Positions 55,110 through 64,000 of a stretch of 64,000 nucleotides of DNA are shown in pieces (position 1 is the first letter of the stretch; the number at the start of each line of letters is the position of its first letter). Under the pieces are notes generated by a model. The model saw only the letters and a program-made list of their open reading frames with translations. It ran no database searches and had not been told where the DNA came from. Origin of the DNA: Bretschneidera sinensis. Lineage: Eukaryota > Streptophyta > Magnoliopsida > Brassicales > Akaniaceae. The position numbers and the translations under genes are program-made. Where the stretch lies: NCBI GenBank assembly GCA_023935145.1, contig CM043698.1, positions 36,043,501-36,107,500 on the forward strand, given 5' to 3'.

Positions 55110-57000
55110 AGACTTTCTGATGGTTAAGGTCCTTAACGAGAAAGTCTTAAGGAAAGGGGATGAGGACTGAGGGTGAATGCTGAGTCATGTGATTGTTGAT
55201 TTAAAAAATTTTATCTTCATTTTTAGAGACACCTATAAGGTTTGGGTTTAATGAATTGGATGTAAAAAAATTATTATTGGGCACCATTTGCTCCACATAT
55301 AAATTCTAGTTTGTAGCTTTGTTAGATTACAATTTTCTTACTCATTGTTTGTTATAATTGAGATTCAGAAGTTAATTCTATTATTAATTCTATATAGATT
55401 TCTCTGGTACTTGTTTTATGACTACTTGCTTCTGCTGATGTGAATTATGATGCTGCTCTGCATATAAGATGTAAATATCAAGTTTACTCCTGCTGATAGG
55501 CCTTGTTGCTTTTTTCCTTAACTCCTAAGAGAATAAACCCTTTTGATACGTGTGGCTATATGATGGAATTTGGGCATACCTAATGTTTTTGTATTAATGA
55601 GCTTTATTTTTTTCCCTGCTTTTATAAAAATGCTAAAAATGGATCTTTTTCATGAGCTTTATTAGTCATAGAAATTGTTATCAATGGGCAATCCATTTGA
55701 CATTATGGCTTGTTTTACTCCACGATGGGTTTAATCTAACACCATTCTCTTGGTCAAAATTCTTGGACAGTTTTTTCCTTAATAATTGATGCCAATCTAG
55801 AACTCCTTTATAGTTGATAACCTGTGGATGAAAATATATGGAATTTGAAGGCTAAATAGCCAAACTTAAGGAAAGTGAAGCGTGATGGATTTTACGTGTC
55901 CCTGTATTGATTTTAGTATCAATAATACTGTTTTTTTTTTGTCTTATTGATATTTTGGGCTCTTTTTTCAATATATGCTGGTCTAATTCACTTTAGAGAA
56001 GGGTTTTTTTTGTGTCTTACTGATATTTTGCACCCTTTTCAATTTATGCTAGTCTAATTCACTTTACAGAGGTAGGCATAGTCTTGCCTTACATCTTGGT
56101 TCCTTGTTGATCATTCTTCTGTTAATGTTTGATGAATTATTTTTAATAAGTTACTCATAATTTGTTCTAAATTTGGAAAAACATTTAAACTTCAAATGGC
56201 TTTTTTTGGTTAATAACTTCAAATAGCTTCTGCTATGCTAAATTTGGCTGGTTTGTGAAGCAAATATTGGGCATCTTTAAATGAGGAATTGGAGCTTTTA
56301 GTTGTATCTCATTCATCGATTTTTGCTATGACATTTCAGGATGCATCAAGCTTGCATTTCAATTATATCGTACTATACATGGAACTTGTTTAAGCTGGAA
56401 AGGCATTGCAGAAAAATTCACTTCTTCTATTATGACAATAGCAACAACCTTGTTAGTACATTTTTAGATATCCTTGATTTTAAGCATTCAAATTGGTTGG
56501 CAGGACATTGCTGGATGACCAGTTCATCTAATATTATACGAATGATTTGACTGACATGATCTTTGTGGAGTTAATGGATTGCAGGGATCTTAGCTGTAAT
56601 GCCTAATTAATTGAAGACACGGCAAATCACAAGTCATTTCTTACAGTTTGGTTTCTGTTTGATCTCGTTTCATATTGTTTAGAGGCAATGTATTAAGCTT
56701 GGCTTGCCGTTAACTTTGATTTGATTGTTCATGTGCCTACATAACTGGTGAGTAAGTATAATAGTTATATCTGTCATGAAAGTGGCATATCAAATTGGTC
56801 GATTCTATTCCCTGTTTCATCATCTATGCCGGTTATAAATGTCCTATGCTTTTAGTTTTTGCTGACTAGATAATATGTGACAGGGAACAAACACTTACCA
56901 GAACTTTTGCCAAAGATATAAAAGAGAAAGACGAAAGATAAGCAGAAAAATTACTACATACGTCAAGAAGGTGATGATCATACAATGTTTAATGATTATC
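55110..57000. other. Intergenic between the two copies of the small gene; no gene seen
   Basis: AT-rich sequence without recognisable coding regions or elements. Two similar segments containing TTTTTTTTGTCTTA/TTTTTTTGTGTCTTA and AATTCACTTTA occur near 55930-56000 and 56000-56070. Confidence 0.45.
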
Positions 57001-57028
57001 ATCAATTTGGCATTTTCACCTCACTCAT

Positions 57029-57211
57029 CTAGGTTCTTCTGAGGGAATGACGATGGTGATGTGAAGAAGCTCTAGACAGCACCGAAACAATTGAATGAAA
57101 AGCATTTGCTGCTATCCTAGACTTTATCTGCCCCCTTCTCGGAAGAGGCCTCGAGTCCCTGAATCTTTTGCTGATTGCACTAGCAGGAACATTGTTGACT
57201 TTGCTGTTCAT
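57029..57211 (-). CDS. Small basic protein of unknown function, PLPRRGQIKSRI motif
   Basis: 60 aa, minus strand, starting at ATG 57211 (MNSKVNNVPASAISKRFRDS) and ending in a histidine/arginine-rich tail. The core is RPLPRRGQIKSRIAANAFHS followed by IVSVLSRA. It is strongly basic with no signal peptide or membrane span. Evidence for a real gene: a TATA box (TATATAAAC on the minus strand, about 57306-57315) some 95 bp upstream, a G-box CACGTG at 57571-57576, and a diverged duplicate in the same orientation that keeps the same three parts. A short upstream ATG frame overlaps the start codon and could dampen translation. I do not recognise a named family; similar short plant proteins may exist but I cannot verify this. 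Confidence 0.6.
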   Translation of the reverse strand: MNSKVNNVPASAISKRFRDSRPLPRRGQIKSRIAANAFHSIVSVLSRASSHHHRHSLRRT

Positions 57212-57305
57212 GATGTAAAGCAAGACATTATATTCAACTTTTCTCTTTTATTCTAAAAGCTGTTGGTTTGATAGATGTGGATATATGATCCAATTGCTTT
57301 ATAGG

Positions 57306-57576
57306 GTTTATATAGGGCAGCAAAATCCAATGTTATACCAGGGGCTGGGGGCGGGTGTTTGATTTGGGAAAGGGAAGAAAGCTAGAAACAGGCCTTTCCT
57401 GATTGGTGGGGGTTGGGAGGCATGCCAGCGAATATGTCTGGCTGTACAGAGATTCCTTTCAGCTCAACTTGAGACAAGTTGAATTCAAAGGATGATTTGG
57501 TGACTGAGTGAATAAATGAATCCATAGTTTTTAAATGTAAACGATTACTTTTAGTTTGTCTGATCATGAACACGTG
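57306..57576 (-). promoter_or_regulatory. Promoter of the small gene: TATA and G-box
   Basis: The minus strand has CCTATATAAACCC near 57303-57315 and CACGTG at 57571-57576. Both positions, and the GC-rich stretch between them, are recognisable in the broken duplicate at 54795-55078. Confidence 0.5.
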
Positions 57577-57599
57577 CGGGTTCAGAGATATCTAGCAGC

Positions 57600-60456
57600 T
57601 CTCCCATGGATTTTGGCACTGGTTTCTGGAATTTTTTAGTCCAGACACACACTGGTTCTTTATTTTGTTTTCTGCAGACAGATTTGTTAGTTTAAATGCA
57701 ATTTGTGTCCATTCCAGGGAGCAAAGCTCATATTAATTTGTATATGTTCTGTTTTATGGCTCACCATTTTTTCAGGGAGACCTCCTCGGTATTTTCAAAT
57801 TGCTACATTACTACCCAAAGGTCAAGCAACTTTGCTTTATTATATTGCTACTTGATTCTGCATCACATGGTCAATTAGTTTGTTCTTCAGACAGAGAAAC
57901 ATATGCTGGAGAAAGGGAGAGGGTGATGATATTGACGACCTTTGTTTTGCGATTACCTATAATAATTAATCTTGCATAGTCTTAGTCTAGTGGTTACTTT
58001 CAGGTCTTCCATAAAAGAGACCCCGAATCAATTATCCTCCCCTGCCAATGTTTAAGGAAAAAATATGTAGATATCTTATGTTGTTTCAGATTTTAATTGC
58101 TGCTTGATCCTCAGTCTGCATGTCTATTAAAACGTGGTCTGTTTACCCCACAGTCCACTCCATAGCGCTTCTGTCCTTAAAAACACGAAAATGCTTCTAG
58201 ACAAGTTGTTTTGATTTCCCCTGATAAAAATTTGTATGGTCTTAAACAGTAATCTAAGCCTAAACTACCCTTGTTGGTATTACAAACTCAATCACTACCC
58301 TTTCATTAAATGGATTGCAAAGATTGCGTTTGGTCTTGAAATATGTTTCATATTCTCGTTTTCTATTTTCAAAAAGTGAAAACTGTTGTTATTCCATAGA
58401 AAAATGGTTTTTATTTTTGTTTTCAATTTTCCTGAAAACAAAGAAAACGTTTTCTTCTCATTTTCATTTTCTATACATGTTTTAGCCACCAAATATATTT
58501 TCATTTTCATTTTCTACTTTATGCGAATGAAACAAAAAAAAATGTTTTCCAAAACCTAACCTTTCACGCATGTGCTGCGGCATCAACAATTCAACATGCA
58601 CAATAAATTATCAATAAGATTATTCTGTAGGTCTTAACGCAATTATTTGTCAACCCTAACTTTGGCGATGAGTGTATGGGTAAAGTCAATGGCAAATACA
58701 TGTATTATTAGGCTTTAGGGTTATGGTAAATTCGAACTGAGTTTTTATCGAGTTATTTGAGCTTAATTGAGTTCGAACTCGAGCCTGAAAATTAGTCTCA
58801 ATTAGCTTTTCGAACTGAGCTCGAATACCTTAAGATTCTACTTAAAAAACTCTCGAACAGTTCGATAAAGTATTATCGAGCTCGAGTCAATATTTATATT
58901 AATATTTTTATTTATTAAAATTATAGTCTTGATTTGAGCTCTCGAATGGATAATTCAAAGTTGCTCAAGCTCAAATAAGCTTATTTATTTTCAAACTCGA
59001 GCCATGAAAAAATTTATCGAAATCGAACTCGTACTCAATTTTTGACTTAACAATGAGATGGGGCTAAGTTTGAAAATGTACCCTTATATAATGAATAGTA
59101 TATTGATCAATTAGTTGGCAACTGATTCAAAGAGCCTTAAGCTCTTACTATCATACAGCTAAAGAGTAAATAATTTTGCTGGCATGCCTCCTAACCCCCA
59201 TTCCCTACTACAAACCCTATTGTAGGCCATCTAATTCATGCTACCTAGATTCCCATGTCATTATATTAGGTAGGCTTAATATTTTAAGTAACATTCATAA
59301 TCTCTCAAACAAGTTATGGGCTACATTCATCATTTTCGTTTTTAGCTTTTTGTGAAATACCCTTTGATTTAGACCTCTGCCCACCTATATGCGAAAATGG
59401 CCGAAATTAAATACTAGATGGTACAAAGATCAAAAATGAAAAATGTACTTAAAATAAGAAGGACCAATGATATAAATAGATTATGTAGATTGTGGTACTT
59501 AAATGAAAAGAAAACTTAAATTTATAAGAATCTCTAAAGATATAGTAAATATATAGTAAATCTCTAAAGAGAATCTCTAAAGTTAAACCAACCACCCATT
59601 TTACAAAATGACAAAACAATTAACGAAAAATTTAAAGATAATCCATCAATTTAACAGGTTTGTATAACACACAAAAACACATAAGAGAAAAAACAAAATC
59701 ATTTCTCTAATAACTTCTATTCATTTCTTTCCCTCTTGCAATGATTTCACCTTAAAACTCATCAAAGAAATATATTATGGTTTTCTCTGACATTTGTGGA
59801 AGATTCTCGCTCAATTAATCTAGTAACTTTTTTCATATACACATAAATAAATCTTTTTTTTTTGGTATTAACGGATTGAAATGCTTCATGTTAGATGTTT
59901 TTGTTTTGTTAATGTTAAATTAATCATCTTGGAAATTTTCAAATATAATGTTACACAGCTCACAGGTATTTTAAAATTATTTTACAATTTTAAACTATAA
60001 GATAACTAAAAGAAACAAGAGTCAAAATTATTTCAAGATGTCAAAAAAACTTTCCTCCTAAACATCACCAGCAAAATTAGTTGTACAAATGTAATTCCCT
60101 TTAACCCAAACAAGCAAGATGAGACCTAAAACATGAAGCATAGATTCTTGGATTTCATGCAAAGGCACCAAAAAACATATCAAAAAGCCCAACAAAACCA
60201 TGGTGCCAAGGCAAAACATGTCGCTTTATTCTTTGCTGCATTCTCTCATAAATGGCTCAATACCCAAACAGCCCTGTCCATCTTATCTTCTCAACTAAGC
60301 TACGGCTGCTCAGATCAATTTTCCAGGGCAAAGCCCTATGGCACAACAAAAACATGAAGTGCAAAAATAGGGCAAGGCTCACTCGACTGCTTGCCAATCA
60401 AAAGATCATGTCAACTTGAGCAGAAGAAAAATAAGATACAGCAGCATGGCATATGC
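57600..60456. other. Intergenic with degenerate repeats; no gene seen
   Basis: 58310-58560 is rich in TTTTCATTTTC/GAAAAC blocks in both orientations, suggestive of a worn MITE. 58730-59040 has scattered CGAACTCGAG/GAGCTCGA motifs of the kind seen in old plant repeats. 59520-59580 repeats ATCTCTAAAG. None is well bounded. Confidence 0.45.
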
Positions 60457-61722
60457 ATGAAAAGGCATCTGCATAACAAACTGTTCAACAACCGTGGACT
60501 CTATTTCATCATGTCATCGGCAGAAAATCCCAATTTCGAATCGAGTCCACCTTCTGCATCTGATGCTATAATGCAATTCTACATGTCCATCAATGAGAAC
60601 GATCTGAAGCAACTAAAAGGCTATATCTCAGAAGACTGCTACATAGGGGACTTCTCCTTTCCTAAGCCATTTCAGGGGAAATAGTTATTCTCTCTGTCTT
60701 TCATCCACTTCTTTAATCTAACAACTTAGAAACACATTTGTTTTTGTTGCCAAAGGCAAGCCTAACAATTGGAAGAAAAAAAAAAAGCAGGACGTTACGC
60801 ATTTCTTTGATCAGCTTATCAGAAGTATGGGTTATAACGTGAAGTTCAGAATTGAACGTGTTTGTGAAGGAGATGAGTTTACAGCTGCAGTAAATTGGCA
60901 TTTAGGTACTCTCATTTACTATTGAAATTTGAAATACATGAATTAGTATCTTGTTTCACTAACACATTGTAAGCTGGTGGACTCTAATTCCTTAACTTGA
61001 CAAGGGTCTTCGCTATTATGGCAGAATGGAAAGAAACACAAATCCCCTTCACCAGAGGATGCAGCTTCTATGAATGCTCAGAAGAAGGGGAGAGACTTAT
61101 TATAAAGTATTAATAAACAAATTCATACATGAACTACCAATTCAAAAAAAAAAAAAACAAGAATCTATTACTAACCAAGTAACTAACACTCTACATCCAG
61201 GAAAGCTAGAGTCTTGATTGAATCACCAATCAAACCGGGAGGAATAGCACTGGTAATTAATCATGCAGACACCACATTTTGAGCACATAAAATGTTAATT
61301 TTTTAACTTTTCCATCAAAATGCACAATTCGTAAATTATTGATTATTATCCCTTAATTTTTAGTTTTTTTGCTTATGTAGAACTTCCCCATTTGAGGAAT
61401 TCAGACCATGTTGAAGAACCAGACATCCCTTTTCGATGAGTTCCCAAAAGCTACTGAATGTACGTTAACTTTCATCGACACATCACAAACCACAGAATTC
61501 ATAGTATCATGCTAAAATTCTCTCATAATGTTGTCTCCTGCAGGGTTCCTAAAGAGTCCTCATGTTTTATTACAATTCTTACTAAAGATTTACACATTGC
61601 TTCTGGCGTCTTTTATCAAACCAATTCTGGAAGGCTACTTCAAAATGTGGAATCTCATGGCTCAAATGTTTGCCTTTGCACTCAAAGTTTTGATCCAAAT
61701 TTTAAAGATGTTTTCCCAGTAG
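60457..61722 (+). CDS. NTF2/SnoaL-like domain protein, possible splice lesion
   Basis: Resembles plant nuclear-transport-factor-2-like (SnoaL-fold) proteins with a C-terminal helical extension, probably plastid-targeted; biochemical role unknown. Exons: 60457-60681, 60791-60905, 61025-61106, 61201-61252, 61405-61459 and 61544-61722, all in phase, about 235 aa from the ATG at 60457 (a later in-frame ATG is at 60511). Recognisable parts: SASDAIMQFYMSIN and ISEDCYIGDFSFPKPFQGK; THFFDQLIRSMGYNVKFRIE; EWKETQIPFTRGCSFYECSE; ARVLIESPIKPGGIAL; SLFDEFPKATEW; and an amphipathic C-terminus with FLKSPHVLLQFLLKIYTLLL. Four of five introns are GT-AG. The first junction instead reads AAA|TAGTTA, giving an immediate in-frame TAG, so the gene may be a recent pseudogene. 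A transit-peptide exon upstream may be missed. Confidence 0.7.
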
Positions 61723-63040
61723 AGGAAACTTACATAGGTTACTCTGTGCACAAGCACAAACAGCATAGAGAACAGCTTCACATCAAAGGTCAGTTGTCAT
61801 CGCCATCGCGACTAGACCATGTCTCTAAAAGTGAGAGCGCAACCAATGGTCCAAGAACAGGTGGGAATGGTGGAGGCTTGCTGAAGGCAACAATTGGATC
61901 CGTCTTTTCGTTCCCAACACGCCCTCCTTCATTCTGATCAATGTTCCCTAGTTTCTTTGGTGTAGCAGTGAGTGCCTACACTGCCTGGAGGTAATAACAT
62001 ATTTGACTATTAGTAAAGTCACAAAATTGTTATCAAATTACAAACCTAAAATAATGACGCATAAAAAGAATCGATTTTACCCTGAGACCCTCTCACAGGG
62101 TAGGTTGGTTTGAATTTGTCTCTTGCAGGTGGACACTAAGAAATTAACAAACCTGCAAAATGGACATACATGCCGACAAACATCAAACGCCAAACACAAG
62201 TCATCATCTGGGAGACTGTCCTTAAGCCTCGAAATTCAAAAGAATATTTTAAAATGGACTATGTCAGATCCCACGTGGATTAATCCTGGCACCTGAGCAG
62301 TTGTTTTTCATTGTTTTGGACCAGTAGATGGATTATCTTGTCCTTATTATAAATGGCCCAGAATTTAGAGCCCAATAAATATTTTTTCAGTTTGAATTGG
62401 GCCAACTGTAAACTTGAGTGCTGCCCTAGTCATCAAGCCCACATTTGGAAGGCAAGCCTCTTTGTTAACATTCCAAGGCCCTGCCCTACCTGTGTGTGTA
62501 GGGATGCCCATGGACTGAATGGGATTGGATTCAGGGGAGATTTTATTCAGACGGGATGAAAATGATAAAAAATTTCTAAATGGATTCAGAGCGAGATGAA
62601 GATGATACTCCTCAACTCGTTTTTTAATTCTTAATTACGTTACAATATATAGTTTTTGCTAATGAATATATTAATATAATATATTTATTATTTTTTCTTT
62701 TTAAGTGTAATCGTTTTTTAGCTAAAATTAATTAAGTAAAAATCTATGCATTTCTTCATGAGAAATTCCTTCCTCGTTGTATAAACAAAGACGGGAATAA
62801 ATATTTATGTCTTCCAAGTCAAGACAAGGGTGGGGGACAAAATGAAGCCCTACAAAAATGAGAAATGAGGATAAGAATAGTTTAAAGAAACAAAGACCGA
62901 AACGAAGAAAGTATTCTTTGCCCCATTATTGTCTGTTGCCATCCTTGTTTGTTGGAAATGGAGAACAAAAACTGAAAATTAAATATAATGCCCACCAAGT
63001 TTATGAGAACTTTTTGGGAAAAAAGAGATCATGAGGAAGT
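61723..63040. other. 3' flank of the NTF2-like gene and intergenic DNA
   Basis: An open frame to 61937 in another register is probably 3' untranslated. The 62480-62960 stretch repeats GGGATGAAAATGATAA/GAGATGAAGATGATA motifs like worn plant repeats. No gene seen. Confidence 0.45.
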
Positions 63041-63053
63041 GATTTGATACCGA

Positions 63054-63462
63054 TATCTAACTAAACCAAACACCCACACAAATTTAATTAAAGGAAAAAT
63101 AAATAAAGATGAAACAGAAATGATGAACGGACAAGATTTACGTGATTTGACACAATTCTGCTTATGTCTACAAAGAGAATAAACTCATTCTTTACTATGA
63201 GAGAAATATAAGAAAATAACAATTGAGTTTTTATCCCTAAAATCCAATCCCGAGAACTCTTGTGCATCCTCTTTCAACCCAAAGAACATTCTCTCACCCC
63301 TGTATCTTATATTGTTCCCTCGTATTTCCAATGCGCGCACACACACGCGCCACCCAAAATTTACTCCTCGAGTTACTTGGTCTCTAAGTCAAATATATCT
63401 TTTCACCCAAGTCCATCAAGCTTTTAGGGTTCCACATCAAGAATATGAGTTATATTCCAACA
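63054..63462 (-). repeat. Reverse-oriented Copia-type LTR (remnant)
   Basis: On the minus strand it starts TGTTGGAATATAACTCATAT, directly after a polypurine-like CCAAGGTGCATATT, and runs through a TATA-like ACAATATAAGATAC to about GTTTAGTTAGATA. A primer-site-like TCGGTATCAAATCA follows at 63041-63053. The start strongly resembles Tork/TAR-group Copia LTRs. Boundaries are approximate and no target duplication was found. Confidence 0.5.
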
Positions 63463-63695
63463 AATATGCACCTTGGTGAATAGTTTTGCCACCTTGAAGA
63501 TTAGTTGTACATCTACCTGCTTGCCAATGCCACAAACAGAAACCTGAGGGCAATTTTGTTTCATATAGCCAAATTCTTGCACTAATAGCATTGAATGCCA
63601 TTTCCACCAACCTTGAATCTAGACCTGCTACTCTTAGATCCTTTATCAGTTGATCGTCCTTTCCAATTCACACCACTAGTAACAATGCATAATTA

Positions 63696-64000
63696 TGTTG
63701 GCAGGAGTCATATAATTAGCCAGCTATGGAAATCTTAGATTTAGGAATCCCTTCACTCAAGGGCCAAACATGATTATAGTCGTAGATATTGTATAGGCGA
63801 AGAATAGCTTCCAAAAATAGTTTCTTGTGTCTCTATATCTTGTACTCTGTTTTATGGAATAAACACACAGAACAATTACGTTTGACATGGTATCAGAGCA
63901 TGATCTTGGGTTCCCTGTTTCTTGATCAAGCAGGGGTCCAAATTTTTGCTCTGCATCCATGGTTGACTCTACCGAAACTATCCTTGATAATCTGACATCG
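63696..64000 (+). mobile_element. 5' end of a Copia element (Ale/Retrofit-like), runs off the window
   Basis: A short LTR of about 192 bp (63696-63887, TGTTGGCAGGAGTC...CGTTTGACA) is followed at once by the tRNA-Met primer site TGGTATCAGAGCA (63888-63900). An ATG at 63959 opens a gag-like frame (MVDSTETILDNLTS) to the window edge. A very short LTR is typical of the Ale/Retrofit group. Confidence 0.65.

Noticed and set aside
61458..61937. 159-codon open frame at the end of the NTF2-like gene
   Set aside because: It overlaps the last exon in a different register; the exon's own frame matches the family and ends at 61722.

Overview
This is nuclear DNA of a flowering plant, almost certainly a eudicot. 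It is AT-rich, has GT-AG introns, carries plant-specific gene families (BELL homeodomain, PLS-class PPR, DUF604 glycosyltransferase), and is full of plant LTR-retrotransposon lineages. I cannot name the species.

Layout. 1-6741: a decayed Tat-lineage Ty3/gypsy element on the minus strand, with an extra ORF-like region antisense to pol at its far end. It is interrupted by a solo Sirevirus-type Copia LTR (3585-4742, perfect 5-bp target duplication). 10703-13965: a BEL1 orthologue (+) with four coding exons. 17666-19087: an old Mutator-like non-autonomous element with nested long inverted repeats. 21430-24940: a DUF604/GT31 glycosyltransferase gene (-) with three exons and a MITE in intron 2. 26130-47354: a retrotransposon nest about 21 kb long. 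A Reina-like chromovirus (short LTRs, chromodomain) holds a tandem pair of pol-less Athila-like elements, and the second of these holds a young, nearly intact 9.4-kb Sirevirus (32506-41882). 50269-52731: an intronless PPR gene (+). 54585-57600: a tandem duplicate of a tiny gene on the minus strand, one copy broken and one intact (60 aa, 57029-57211). 60457-61722: an NTF2/SnoaL-like gene with six exons whose first splice donor looks destroyed. 63054-64000: Copia LTR debris, then the 5' end of another Copia element that runs off the window.

Most striking observation. The Sirevirus LTR carries ten copies of a 12-bp palindrome (CCAGTCGACTGG) upstream of its TATA box. Centre-to-centre spacings are 21, 31, 22, 31, 22, 31, 22, 52 and 21 bp, i.e. 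near-integral multiples of the DNA helical repeat, so all copies lie on one face of the helix. The same array, again with alternating 22/31 spacing and followed by its own TATA-like box, recurs inside the element just upstream of an extra ORF (ORF3). A diverged solo LTR in the window keeps the palindromes and the ~94-bp distance to the TATA box. The unrelated Athila-like elements have a different near-palindrome (TGCGATCGAGCGCA) spaced 18-22 bp apart, in the LTR upstream of its TATA box and again in the leader. Two retrotransposon families here seem to have reached the same helically phased palindrome design independently.

The ordinary genes are unrelated neighbours; nothing suggests a functional cluster.
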